A stretch of 50,009 nucleotides of DNA, taken from NCBI GenBank assembly GCA_022827165.1, contig JAJDTN010000392.1, positions 1-50,009 on the forward strand. Direction: 5' to 3'. Shown piece after piece: positions 1 through 7,554 of this stretch. Both the position numbers and the translations under genes were made by a program. Under the pieces are notes generated by a model. The model ran no database searches. It saw nothing but the letters and a program-made list of their open reading frames with translations, and had not been told where the DNA came from. The stretch comes from Candidatus Latescibacterota bacterium. Lineage in GTDB: Bacteria; Latescibacterota; UBA2968; UBA8231. Position 1 is the stretch's first letter. Every line of letters starts with the position of its first letter.

Positions 1-1
1 C

Positions 2-1093
2 CAGGACGTCTCCGAGGCCAACGGCCCCACCGGGGTGGTGCCGGGTTCCCAGAACTACGTGGCCAAGGAGTCCTGGGAGACCGACGGCGAGGCCGTGCCC
101 TGTCTCGGCGCCGCGGGCACCGCCGTCCTCGTCCACTTCGACCTGTGGCACCGGGCCTTCCCCAACCACACGGACAACACCCGCTTCATGATGAAGTTCC
201 AGTTCACCCGCATGTCCGAGCCCGCGGCCCCGACCTGGCGCTCCGAGAGGCCGGACTGGCCCGGCGGCAACGGACTGGGCGACCGCCACGACGCCATGTG
301 GCGGTCGGCCTGGAGCTGGCACCGCGGCGAGCCCTTCGACGCGCCCGCCGCCGTGGGCGGTGACGAGGCCATCGACCGCCTGCGGGGAGGCGGTCTGGAG
401 GAGCGTCTCGATGCGGCCACCGCCCTGGGCGGCACCGGGGCCTCCGCCGCCGGAGTGTCGGCCCTGCGCGACGCCCTGCGGGACGAGGCCGAGCCGGTGC
501 GCCTGAACGCCGGCTACGGGCTGGGGGCCGTCGGCGAAAACGCCGTCGACGCCCTGGTGGACGCCCTCGACGACGAGGTGGAACCGGCGCGGCTGAGCGC
601 CTCCTACGGGCTGTCCGCCGCCGGCTCCGCGGCGGTGCCGGCGCTGATCGCGGCCTGCGGCGCGGATTCGGAATCGAGGCGCGGATTCGCGGCCTTCGCC
701 CTCGGCGAGATGGCCGCCGGTCCCGGGGCCGTGGAGGCGGTGGCCGCGCTCGCCGGGGATCCCTCCAAGTTCGTGCGCCGCAACGCCGCCGACGCCCTCG
801 GCACGATGCAGGGGCGGCCGGAGGCGGCGGTCCCCGCCCTGCAGCAGTTGCTCGCCGACGATGACGACCAGGTGCGCTTCGACGCCGCCTACGGCCTCGC
901 CCGCCGCGGCCCCGAAGCGGCCCCGGCCACCGAGGCCCTGGTGGCGGCCCTGGACGACGGCAACCGCTACGTCCGCAACCACGGCATCGAGGCCCTGCAG
1001 AGGATCGGCACCCCGGAGGCCCGGGAGGCCCTCTACGACTTTCTCACGGTCTCGCGCTGGTGCCCGATCACCAACCGAGAGAGCACGTTCTGA
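2..1093 (+). CDS. Phytanoyl-CoA dioxygenase-HEAT repeat fusion (5' partial)
   Basis: The reading frame is open from base 2, so the N-terminus lies outside the window; the first internal ATG-like start (GTG at 35) is not the true start. The opening residues NGPTGVVPGSQNY match the segment that precedes the distal metal ligand in PhyH-type Fe(II)/2-oxoglutarate dioxygenases. The expected distal His and the 2-oxoglutarate-binding Arg are visible in WHRAFPNHTDNTR (His about 39 and Arg about 50, counting from base 35). The upstream HxD pair must be off-window. From about residue 110 to the end there are roughly seven HEAT/PBS-lyase-like helical repeats (for example VRLNAGYGLGAVG and VRFDAAYGLARRG), usually a protein-binding scaffold. 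The enzyme class is well supported. The substrate is unknown, since bacterial PhyH proteins hydroxylate many small molecules. The aldehyde dehydrogenase 34 bp downstream may be co-transcribed. Confidence 0.85.
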   Translation, partial: QDVSEANGPTGVVPGSQNYVAKESWETDGEAVPCLGAAGTAVLVHFDLWHRAFPNHTDNTRFMMKFQFTRMSEPAAPTWRSERPDWPGGNGLGDRHDAMWRSAWSWHRGEPFDAPAAVGGDEAIDRLRGGGLEERLDAATALGGTGASAAGVSALRDALRDEAEPVRLNAGYGLGAVGENAVDALVDALDDEVEPARLSASYGLSAAGSAAVPALIAACGADSESRRGFAAFALGEMAAGPGAVEAVAALAGDPSKFVRRNAADALGTMQGRPEAAVPALQQLLADDDDQVRFDAAYGLARRGPEAAPATEALVAALDDGNRYVRNHGIEALQRIGTPEAREALYDFLTVSRWCPITNRESTF

Positions 1094-1127
1094 GCGCCCC
1101 GCGCTCCAACAGAAAGGACTCCGCGCC

Positions 1128-2708
1128 ATGGCGCAGACACAGCCCGTCCTGATCGCCGGAGAATGGCGCGACTCCAGGGCCGCGGGCACCTTCGAGCCGA
1201 CGAACCCGCGCACCCGCCAAGCCACGGGGGAGACCTACCCCGTCAGCGGTCCGGAAGAAGTGGTGGAGGCGGTCGAGGCGGCGGCTGAAGCCTCCGAGGC
1301 CCTGCAGGACTCCCATCCCGACGGCGCCGCCGCCTTCCTCGAGGCCTTCGCCTCCCGCATCGAGGCCCGCGCCGTCGAGATCGTCGCCATGGCCGAGACC
1401 GAGACCGGCCTTCCCGCGGCGCCCCGGCTGGCGGAGATCGAGCTGCCGCGGACCACCGGCCAGCTCCGCCAGGCGGCGGCCGCGGCCCTCGGCCGCTCCT
1501 GGAGCCTGCCCACCATCGACACCGGCAGCGGCATCCGCTCCATGTACCGCGCCCTCGAGGGAGGGGTGGCGGTCTTCGGTCCGAACAACTTCCCCCTCGC
1601 TTTCAACAGCGTCTCCGGCGGGGACTTCGCCGCCGCCGTCGGCGCCGGCTGCCCGGTCATCGCCAAGGCCAACTCCTCCCATCCCGGGACGACGCGGCTG
1701 CTGGCCGAGGAGGCGCTGCGGGCGGTGAGGGAGGCGGGTCTGCCGGAGGCGACGGTGCAGCTCATCTACCGCACCGACCACGAGGTCGGCAAAAGGCTGG
1801 TCTCGCACCCGAGGCTCGGGGCCACCGGCTACACCGGGTCGAGGGCGGCGGGACTGGCCCTCAAGGCGGCGGCCGACGCCGCCGGCAAGCCGATCTACCT
1901 GGAGCTGAGCTCCATCAACCCCGTGTACGTGCTGCCCGGGGCGATCCGCGAGCGCGGCGCCGAGATCGCCGAGGAGTTCCAGACCTCCTGCCTCATGGGG
2001 ACCGGGCAGTTCTGCACCAACCCGGGGATCGTCGTGCTCCTGGCCGGCGACGAGTCCGAGGAGTTCATCGCCCGGTCGGCGGAACGCTTCGACAACGCGC
2101 CGGTGGGCACCCTGCTGGCCGCCGGCGTGGAGAGCGGCATGGAGGCGAGCGTCCGCGCCCTGCAGGCCGCCGGCGCCGAGCTGGTCACCGGGGGCGAGAC
2201 CGGCGCCGGCACCGGCTACAGCTACAGCAACACCCTGCTGCGGACCACGGCGCAGCGCTTCCTGGACGACCCCGAGGCCCTGCAGACCGAGGCCTTCGGC
2301 AACGAGAGCCTCTTCGTGGTGGCCGACGACATCGGCCAGGCCGCCGAGGTGGCGCGCCGCCTCGAGGGCAACCTCACCGGCTGCATCTACTCCGACACGG
2401 GCGGCTCCGACGACGACGCCTACGAGCGCATCGCGCCGGCCCTGCGGCGCCGGGTGGGGCGCCTCCTCAACGACAAGATGCCCACCGGCGTGGCGGTGGT
2501 GCCCTCCATGAACCACGGCGGACCGTACCCGGCGACCGGGCATCCCGGCTTCACCGCCGTCGGCATCCCCGCCTCGATGCTGCGCTTCGCCATGCTCTGC
2601 TGTTACGACGAGGTTCGTCCCCACCGCCTGCCGGTGGAGCTGCGCGACGAGAACCCCGGCGGCGTCTGGCGCCTGATCGACGGAGACTGGACGCAGGCGG
2701 ACGCGTAA
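1128..2708 (+). CDS. Aldehyde dehydrogenase, alpha-ketoglutarate semialdehyde dehydrogenase type
   Basis: A 526-residue NAD(P)-dependent aldehyde dehydrogenase. ATG 1128 was chosen over an upstream in-frame start because it follows AAAGGA at 1113-1118 and gives the usual N-terminus (PVLIAGEWRDS). The cofactor-binding segment is FGPNNFPLAF then CPVIAKANSSHPG. The catalytic Glu lies in YLELSSINPV and the catalytic Cys in GTGQFCTNPG. The NFPLAF and KANSSHPG signatures and the long C-terminal part match the 2,5-dioxovalerate (2-oxoglutarate semialdehyde) dehydrogenase branch, which completes oxidative degradation of L-arabinose, glucarate or hydroxyproline to 2-oxoglutarate. The neighbours do not include the rest of such a pathway, so the physiological substrate is inferred from family only. 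Confidence 0.88.
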   Translation: MAQTQPVLIAGEWRDSRAAGTFEPTNPRTRQATGETYPVSGPEEVVEAVEAAAEASEALQDSHPDGAAAFLEAFASRIEARAVEIVAMAETETGLPAAPRLAEIELPRTTGQLRQAAAAALGRSWSLPTIDTGSGIRSMYRALEGGVAVFGPNNFPLAFNSVSGGDFAAAVGAGCPVIAKANSSHPGTTRLLAEEALRAVREAGLPEATVQLIYRTDHEVGKRLVSHPRLGATGYTGSRAAGLALKAAADAAGKPIYLELSSINPVYVLPGAIRERGAEIAEEFQTSCLMGTGQFCTNPGIVVLLAGDESEEFIARSAERFDNAPVGTLLAAGVESGMEASVRALQAAGAELVTGGETGAGTGYSYSNTLLRTTAQRFLDDPEALQTEAFGNESLFVVADDIGQAAEVARRLEGNLTGCIYSDTGGSDDDAYERIAPALRRRVGRLLNDKMPTGVAVVPSMNHGGPYPATGHPGFTAVGIPASMLRFAMLCCYDEVRPHRLPVELRDENPGGVWRLIDGDWTQADA

Positions 2709-2767
2709 TCCGCGCTTGGCGGCGGGATACGCGGCCGGCGGCGGAGTCAGCGGCCGGGGCGCTACAG

Positions 2768-2783
2768 GGCGCCTCGTGGCGCC
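2768..2783. terminator. Possible bidirectional terminator hairpin
   Basis: Between the convergent genes ending at 2708 (+) and 2816 (-), GGCGCC-TCGT-GGCGCC forms a 6-bp stem with a 4-base loop. It sits at the inner edge of a longer 8-bp inverted repeat (GCTTGGCG at 2714-2721 and CGCCAAGC at 2780-2787). There is no T-tract, so intrinsic termination is only a possibility. Confidence 0.35.
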
Positions 2784-2815
2784 AAGCCCCCGATGAACGC
2801 GAGCGGCGCGCCCGC

Positions 2816-4018
2816 CTACCTGTGGGCGTGGTGGGAGGCCTCGGGAGCGAGGTACTCCACGTCTAGGTGGGGCGTCTCCAGGCGCCGGTTTCCCGCGTGC
2901 CGGGAGCGCAGGCAGCTCTCCAGGATCCCGCAGACGATGAGGGTCCGTTCCGCCGGGAAGGGCGCCGCCCCGGTGGCCAGCATCTCGTCGATCTTGGCCA
3001 CCAGGCAGGCCGAGTAGGTGACGTTCGGCGTCGGCGTCAGCAGGAACTGGCACGACACCGGGTCGGCCTCCCCCTCCAGGCGCGCGGCGAAGCAGTAGTC
3101 GCCCACGGCGCCGTTGACCATCAGCAGCGTCGCCCGCAGGCCGTCGCGGAACTCCAGCAGATAGGCGGCGGGTGCCTCGACGAGGCGCTCGATCTCCCCC
3201 GAGGCGAGCAGGTCCTGGGTGCGGCCGTCCTCCAGCGTCGCGCCCCGGGGGCTGTCCGAGCGCGACAGGGCCGCCTCCAGCAGCCGCATCGACCAGCGGC
3301 CCTCGCGGCCGGCCTCCCAGACCTCGTCCCCCTCGATCATCTGCACCGCGGCGACGCCGGTCTCGCCCCCGCGGCGGCGCTCGATCATGCACTGCATCGC
3401 CTCCAGGGCGTGGTAGTCCATGGCGTCGGAGCCGCCGACGCCGATCATCAGCGCCTCCTCGATGCCGGTGCCGTACGGAAGCTCCAGGTCCGGGAGCCTC
3501 CATGTGACCGGCAGCGACGACCCGGCCAGGATCGGGAAGCCCAGGCGGCGCCCGTCGTCCACCATCTCCCGGGCGTAGTCGAAGCTGTAGGAGAGGTGCT
3601 TGTCGTTGTAGACCGGCACCGCCCGCCCGTCGGCCTCGAAGACGGCGACGCACTCCTTGAACAGCTCGTACCTCGGGTAGAGCTTCTGCCCCAGCTCGTT
3701 GTCCGGGTACTCCCCGTGCTCGCCGATGAGCAGCACGCCGTCCACGGCCAGCTCGCCGCCGCCGCAGCGCAGGGCCTCGGCCACCGTTGGGTAGACCTCG
3801 AATCCGAACTCCCGCCCCCGGTCCACGGCCTGATCGCCCTCTGGACTCTGATCGACGAAGAGCGACACAACCCGCCCGGGAGACCGCCGCCACTCGCCCT
3901 CGTACGGGTAACCCACGAGAAAGCGGTCGGCGAAGTGCTGGGCGTGAGACAGGTAGCGATAGATGGTGGCCACCACCGCCAGCCTCATTTCACGGTCGTC
4001 GGGCATCTCCGTCCTCAC
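2816..4018 (-). CDS. Uncharacterised conserved 400-aa protein, paralogue B
   Basis: I do not recognise a named function. The 400-residue product has no signal peptide or membrane segment. It shares a set of conserved blocks with the gene just upstream: VDGVLLIGEHGEY, LYPRYELF, VPVYNDKHLSYSFD, AGSSLPVTWRLP and a block with AMQCMIERRRGGETGV. Several conserved His, Asp, Glu and Arg residues in these blocks suggest an enzyme active site, but that is inference. The GTG start at 4018 overlaps the TGA of the upstream paralogue (GTGA), so the two are probably translationally coupled. An ATG at 4006, preceded by GAGG, is an alternative start. Proteins with these blocks occur, as I recall, as hypotheticals in Planctomycetes, Armatimonadetes and related groups. 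Confidence 0.8.
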   Translation of the reverse strand: MRTEMPDDREMRLAVVATIYRYLSHAQHFADRFLVGYPYEGEWRRSPGRVVSLFVDQSPEGDQAVDRGREFGFEVYPTVAEALRCGGGELAVDGVLLIGEHGEYPDNELGQKLYPRYELFKECVAVFEADGRAVPVYNDKHLSYSFDYAREMVDDGRRLGFPILAGSSLPVTWRLPDLELPYGTGIEEALMIGVGGSDAMDYHALEAMQCMIERRRGGETGVAAVQMIEGDEVWEAGREGRWSMRLLEAALSRSDSPRGATLEDGRTQDLLASGEIERLVEAPAAYLLEFRDGLRATLLMVNGAVGDYCFAARLEGEADPVSCQFLLTPTPNVTYSACLVAKIDEMLATGAAPFPAERTLIVCGILESCLRSRHAGNRRLETPHLDVEYLAPEASHHAHR

Positions 4019-5217
4019 GTGCGCCAGAAGGTGGATTCAGGGTTCGGCTGGTAGGTCACCTCGGCCAGGTGCGGCGTCTCCAGGCGCGCCTGTTCCTGGT
4101 GAAGGCTGTCGACTCCCGCCGCCGTCAGCCCCGTGGTCATCAGGGTCCGCTCCACCGGGTAGGAGGCCTCCCCGGTGAGGAACATGCGCTCCACGTTGTT
4201 CACCTGGGGGCTGAAGAAGTTGGCCAGCGAGGTGCGGGCCGGCGGCATGGGCAGGTACATCTGCGTCGACAGGGGCCGCTCCTCGCCCGCCAGCCGCGCG
4301 GCAAAGTTGAAGTCCTGCACGAGGCCGCCCATCAACAGCATGGCGCAGCGCAGGCCGTCGGCGTGCTCGTAGACGTAGGCCACGGGGCTCTCGCAGAGCT
4401 GCTTCAACTCGTCGATGTTCGGCAGCACGTCGTTGAATCCCGGACGCGGCTGGGAAAGGGTGTGGCTGCGGCTCAGGGCCGACTCGAACAGCTCCCTCGA
4501 CCACACCCCGTCGTGATGGGCCTGCCAGAACCGCTCGTCGCGGTACGCCTGCAGCCCGACGACGCCGTGCTCACCCCCCTCCCGGCGCTCGACCATGCAC
4601 TGCAACGTCTCCAGGCCGTGGAAGTCGTAGCTGTCGACGCCGCCGTAGCAGACGCAGACCGCCTCCTCCAAACGCGCGCCGAGGGGCATCTCCAGGGAGG
4701 GCGTGCGCCAGGTGACGGGCAGGGACGAGCCGGCCATGAAGGCGAAGCCCAGCTCCACGGACTGGTCGTACATCTGGCGGGCCCAGTCCCAGTTCCAGGA
4801 GAGGTGCTTGTCGTTGAAGACCGGCGCCGAGCGGCCGGTGGTGCGGTACACGGAGACGATCTGCTGGAAGAACTCGTACCGGGGGTAGAGCTGCTGGCCC
4901 TTCTCGTTGCGGCCGTACTGGCCGTGCTCGCCGACGAGCAGCACCCCGTCGACGGCCAGGTCGGACCCGCCCAGGGTGAGGGCGTCGGCGATGGTGGGCA
5001 CCCCCCGCACCTCGGGGAACCGGGCCAGGCGGTCCGGCGTGAGGTCGCCCTCCGGGTGCTGGTCGACGTAGAGGGAGACCAGATCCATGGGCGGGTGGTG
5101 ATGGCGCCCGTTCCAGCCGTAGCCCTCCAGGAAGCGGTCGACGATGTGCTGGCCGTGGGAGAACTTGCGGTACTCCGTGACCACGGCGGCGATCTTCGGT
5201 CTGCGGTCGGCGCTCAA
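4015..5217 (-). CDS. Uncharacterised conserved 400-aa protein, paralogue A
   Basis: First gene of a two-gene minus-strand operon. The 400-residue product is clearly homologous to the downstream protein over its whole length. Shared blocks are VDGVLLVGEHGQY, LYPRYEFF, APVFNDKHLSWNWDWARQM, AGSSLPVTWRTP and a block with TLQCMVERREGGEHGV. No signal peptide, membrane helix or standard nucleotide-binding motif is evident. The start is TTG at 5217, preceded by AGAAGG about nine bases upstream on the mRNA; no in-frame ATG gives a comparable N-terminus. The conserved acidic and His positions are kept in both copies, so both are probably active and may act as a heteromer. Function is unknown. Confidence 0.8.
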   Translation of the reverse strand: MSADRRPKIAAVVTEYRKFSHGQHIVDRFLEGYGWNGRHHHPPMDLVSLYVDQHPEGDLTPDRLARFPEVRGVPTIADALTLGGSDLAVDGVLLVGEHGQYGRNEKGQQLYPRYEFFQQIVSVYRTTGRSAPVFNDKHLSWNWDWARQMYDQSVELGFAFMAGSSLPVTWRTPSLEMPLGARLEEAVCVCYGGVDSYDFHGLETLQCMVERREGGEHGVVGLQAYRDERFWQAHHDGVWSRELFESALSRSHTLSQPRPGFNDVLPNIDELKQLCESPVAYVYEHADGLRCAMLLMGGLVQDFNFAARLAGEERPLSTQMYLPMPPARTSLANFFSPQVNNVERMFLTGEASYPVERTLMTTGLTAAGVDSLHQEQARLETPHLAEVTYQPNPESTFWRT

Positions 5218-5262
5218 GGCGGGTGCCTTCTGGTTGATCCGGCGCTGCGAGGGCGAGGGGCC

Positions 5263-5421
5263 TCAAGATAGAGCCGCGGGGGACGCGGCTCCAGGCTTGC
5301 GGGCCGGGAGGGCCTCTACTGCAGGGCGGCCTTGATGCGCGCCCAGGAGACGGTCCCAACGGCGGAGTCCTTCGTCGGCCTGCTCGTAGCACCGCAGCAC
5401 CGTCTGGGCACTGAGACGTCC
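5263..5421 (-). pseudogene. Possible tyrosine recombinase C-terminal remnant
   Basis: The end of a minus-strand open frame reads LSAQTVLRCYEQADEGLRRW. This resembles the nucleophile region of phage-type integrases (a Thr-x-x-x-Tyr block with the tyrosine followed by an acidic helix). No upstream catalytic R/H boxes are present, so it would be a decayed fragment. Only about 20 residues resemble the family and chance similarity is possible. Its position next to a toxin-antitoxin module makes an old integration scar plausible. Confidence 0.3.
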
Positions 5422-5430
5422 AGGAGGGAA

Positions 5431-5460
5431 TTGACAGCGGTGTAGCCTGTCGGCTACTTT
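5431..5460 (+). promoter_or_regulatory. Toxin-antitoxin promoter with embedded palindromic operator
   Basis: TTGACA at 5431-5436 is a perfect -35 box. TACTTT at 5455-5460, 18 bases on, is a weak -10. Between and overlapping them is a perfect inverted repeat GTAGCC-TGTC-GGCTAC (5442-5457). A palindrome in this place is where the HTH antitoxin of a HigBA-like pair usually binds to repress its own operon. The toxin start codon follows at 5467, so any leader is very short or the message is nearly leaderless. Confidence 0.65.
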
Positions 5461-5466
5461 GGGCGG

Positions 5467-5757
5467 GTGCTGGAAGTCCGCAGGACGGAGGTCTATGCTA
5501 GCTGGCTCGACGGCTTGAGGGATGTCCGCGCTCGCGCCCGGGTGCTCGTTCGGGTCGAGCGGCTGGCGGCGGGCAACCCGCGCGACGTGAGGCCCGTGGG
5601 CGAAGGCGTTTCGGAGATCCGAATCGACTACGGACCGGGCTACCGGGTGTATTTCAAGAGGCAGGATCGCACAGTCGTCGTACTGCTCGCGGGCGGCGAC
5701 AAGCGCACCCAGAGCGACGACATCGACACGGCCCTGCGGCTGGCGAGAAACCTGTAG
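5467..5757 (+). CDS. HigB/RelE-superfamily toxin (Gp49-like addiction module killer)
   Basis: A 96-residue protein of the phage-derived Gp49-like/HigB branch of type II toxins, which are ribosome-dependent mRNA interferases. The sequence shows the family pattern: WLDGLRDVRARARVLVRVERLAAGNP, then GVSEIRIDYGPGYRVYFKR with the conserved basic and aromatic residues, then LLAGGDKRTQSDDIDTALRLA. The length is typical. The start is GTG at 5467. The stop TAG (5755-5757) lies immediately before the antitoxin, giving the toxin-first order typical of HigBA. The module is framed by possible gene remnants, which fits a mobile accessory locus. The family call is confident; activity is not shown. Confidence 0.88.
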   Translation: MLEVRRTEVYASWLDGLRDVRARARVLVRVERLAAGNPRDVRPVGEGVSEIRIDYGPGYRVYFKRQDRTVVVLLAGGDKRTQSDDIDTALRLARNL

Positions 5758-5766
5758 GTGAAGACC

Positions 5767-6102
5767 ATGGCGAAGACCGCTACAATGCCCTACGACGTTG
5801 CTGAGCACCTTCGCACTCGCGAGGAAATGGCCGCGTATCTGGAAGCCTCCATCGAGGAGGCGGAGGGCGATGCCGCGTTCGTAGCCAAGGCTCTCGGCGA
5901 CATCGCTCGCGCGCGGGGAATGGCGCAGGTGGCGACGGAGGCCGGCCTTTCGCGCGAGAGCCTCTACAAGGCGCTCTCCGGGGACCGCAATCCGACCTTC
6001 GAAACCGTCCTCAGGGTCGTCGGCGCGCTGGGCCTGAAGCTGCGTGCCGAAGCGGCGCTCGAGTCAGAAGCGGACGCCCGCGGCGCACCGGCGCACGGCT
6101 GA
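5767..6102 (+). CDS. HigA-type antitoxin with helix-turn-helix
   Basis: A 111-residue antitoxin of the 'putative addiction module antidote' family. The N-terminus MAKTATMPYDVAEHLRTREE and the Xre-like HTH around residues 50-95 (MAQVATEAGLSRESLYKALS, then TFETVLRVVGALGLKL) are characteristic. It should bind the upstream toxin and the GTAGCC palindrome. I chose ATG 5767 over the in-frame GTG at 5758 because AGGTGA at 5756-5761 gives a ribosome-binding site correctly spaced for 5767. That site overlaps the toxin stop, which implies coupled translation. The last 15 residues are Ala-rich and unremarkable. Confidence 0.88.
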   Translation: MAKTATMPYDVAEHLRTREEMAAYLEASIEEAEGDAAFVAKALGDIARARGMAQVATEAGLSRESLYKALSGDRNPTFETVLRVVGALGLKLRAEAALESEADARGAPAHG

Positions 6103-6136
6103 TGGCACATGCTCCCTACCTGCGGGCGACCCGACA

Positions 6137-6153
6137 TCAGGCGCACCGCCTGA
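6137..6153. terminator. Hairpin downstream of antitoxin
   Basis: TCAGGCG-CAC-CGCCTGA is a perfect 7-bp stem with a 3-base loop, 34 bases after the antitoxin stop. No T-tract follows on either strand. It is a candidate transcription end for the toxin-antitoxin operon. Confidence 0.4.
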
Positions 6154-6168
6154 AGACTCCGGCACCGG

Positions 6169-6318
6169 CTACCTGAGTAGCAGCATCTTCTTGACGGCCT
6201 GAAACGATTCGCCCGCCTGAAGCCGGTAGCAGCAAATCCCCGACGACACGCCGTGTCCGGTATCGTCGGTCGCGTCCCACGACAAGAGTACGACCACCTG
6301 ACCCAAGAGAATCGTCGG
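6169..6318 (-). pseudogene. Remnant of a C-terminal FlgD-Ig/T9SS-like sorting domain
   Basis: On the minus strand, about 49 codons ending in TAG at 6169 read like the C-terminus of large secreted proteins in FCB-type bacteria: SWDATDDTGHGVSSGICCYRLQAGE, then VKKMLLLR and stop. In intact examples the pattern is WDGxDxxGxxVSSGVYFYRLxAG..KKMLLL. Here the usual VYF is ICC. The upstream frame runs only to about 6432, with no secreted protein in front, so this is the tail of a lost gene. It is also a taxonomic hint that the lineage used this kind of C-terminal sorting or cell-surface domain. Confidence 0.6.
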
Positions 6319-6430
6319 GACGGGTTGAACGGGTTGGGCGTTGTCGCCCCACCTGTTCGCCCTGTCAAAGGCCCCCAACGAGGTCGGAGAGATTGCCTCC
6401 GGCCCATCACCCGACCAGGAGGCTGCCCCC

Positions 6431-7477
6431 ATGAAGCAGGTCTATCCCGATGTGTACTGCTGGTCCGTCTTCAATGAGGACCGGCAGATCGACTTCAACG
6501 GCCATCTGTGGGTGCGCGAGGAGGGGAACGTCCTCTTCGATCCAGTGCCGATGATCGAGTCCGACCTGGCCCAGCTCGAGCGGCTGGGAGGGGCCGCGTG
6601 GATCGTGCTCACCAACCGCGACCACGAGCGCGAGGCCGGCGCCTTCCGGGAGCGCACCGGCGCCCGGGTGATCGCCCACGAGGCCGACGCGGACACTCTG
6701 GGCGTGAGCGTCGACCGCGCCGTCCGCGAAGGGGAAATCCTCCCCGGTCTGGAAGCCGTGCCCCTGGAGCACGGCAAGAGCCCGGGCGAGATCGCCCTGT
6801 ACTGGCCCGAGCGGGAGGTGGTCCTGGCGGGGGATCTGGTGGTGGGCGCGCCCGTGGGACGGCTGAGCCTGCTGGCCGACGAGAAGCTCGACGACGCGCC
6901 CGAAGCCGCCCTGGAGTGCCGCAAGCTGCTCGCCCTCCGGTTCGACGCGATGCTGGTGGGCGACGGGCACTCCCTCGTCACCGGGGCCCGCGAGCAGCTG
7001 CTGCGCTGCCTGGAGGCGCGCTCGGACATCCACATCAACCACATCTACCCTGACGATCTGCCGTGGGTCCGCGGCCTCGATCGGGAGGGATACCGCTGGG
7101 ATCACAAGGACCTGGATCCTCTCGTGGGCGCCCGCAGGCTGGGATACCAGTTGATCCGCCTGCCGCCGGGGCAGTCGGTCTGTCCATACCACCTGCACCA
7201 CTACGCGGAGGAGTTGTTCGTCGTCCTGGAGGGCGAGTGCACGATGCGCACGGACCGCGGCTCCTGGCCGGTGCGCGACGGGGCCTGCATCGCCTTCCCG
7301 CCGGGGCCGGCGGGGGCGCACAAGTTCACCAACGAGAGTTCCGGCGACTGCGTGCTGCTCGCCCTCGGAGAACGGCTGGACCACGACGTGTGCGAGTACC
7401 CCGACTCGGGCAAGGTGGGCCTGCGAGCCGGGAGGTTCCGCAAGGCCGACGCGGTGGGGTACTGGGAGGGGGAGTGA
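6431..7477 (+). CDS. Metallo-beta-lactamase-like domain fused to a cupin
   Basis: A 348-residue two-domain protein. Residues about 1-200 have the metallo-beta-lactamase-fold layout: HLWVREEGNVLFDP, then IVLTNRDHEREA where HxHxDH is expected, VVLAGDLVVG and MLVGDGHSL. The first motif has lost most metal ligands (NRDHER), while the later Asp and His remain, so this half may not bind the usual zinc pair. Residues about 235-325 are a cupin with both motifs: PYHLHHYAEELFVVLEGE and FPPGPAGAHKFTN, the first with intact HxH and Glu ligands. I chose ATG 6431 because homology starts there; the upstream in-frame start reads through the scar region. It could be a sugar- or acid-modifying dioxygenase/isomerase or a sensor; the substrate is unknown. 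Confidence 0.78.
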   Translation: MKQVYPDVYCWSVFNEDRQIDFNGHLWVREEGNVLFDPVPMIESDLAQLERLGGAAWIVLTNRDHEREAGAFRERTGARVIAHEADADTLGVSVDRAVREGEILPGLEAVPLEHGKSPGEIALYWPEREVVLAGDLVVGAPVGRLSLLADEKLDDAPEAALECRKLLALRFDAMLVGDGHSLVTGAREQLLRCLEARSDIHINHIYPDDLPWVRGLDREGYRWDHKDLDPLVGARRLGYQLIRLPPGQSVCPYHLHHYAEELFVVLEGECTMRTDRGSWPVRDGACIAFPPGPAGAHKFTNESSGDCVLLALGERLDHDVCEYPDSGKVGLRAGRFRKADAVGYWEGE

Positions 7478-7554
7478 CCCGGCCCGCTGCTTGCCGGGGG
7501 GGCGGACCGGCGGTACCCTAAGGCGCCCCCCGGCTCCCCCAGCAGGAAGAGAAC

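Larger units (their letters stand above)
6103..6430. other. Intergenic scar region between antitoxin and MBL-cupin gene
   Basis: This 328-bp gap holds the hairpin at 6137-6153 and the sorting-domain remnant at 6169-6318. The remaining bases up to 6430 should contain the promoter of the next gene, but I see no convincing -35/-10 pair. No intact gene is supported. Confidence 0.6.

Noticed and set aside
1068..3893. A 941-codon minus-strand open frame across the aldehyde dehydrogenase
   Set aside because: It overlaps both the plus-strand dehydrogenase and, out of frame, the true minus-strand gene at 2816-4018. The translation is low complexity.
2867..5271. Plus-strand open frames opposite the two 400-residue paralogues
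   Set aside because: The minus-strand products are homologous to each other along their whole length and are coupled; the plus-strand frames share nothing and read as low complexity.
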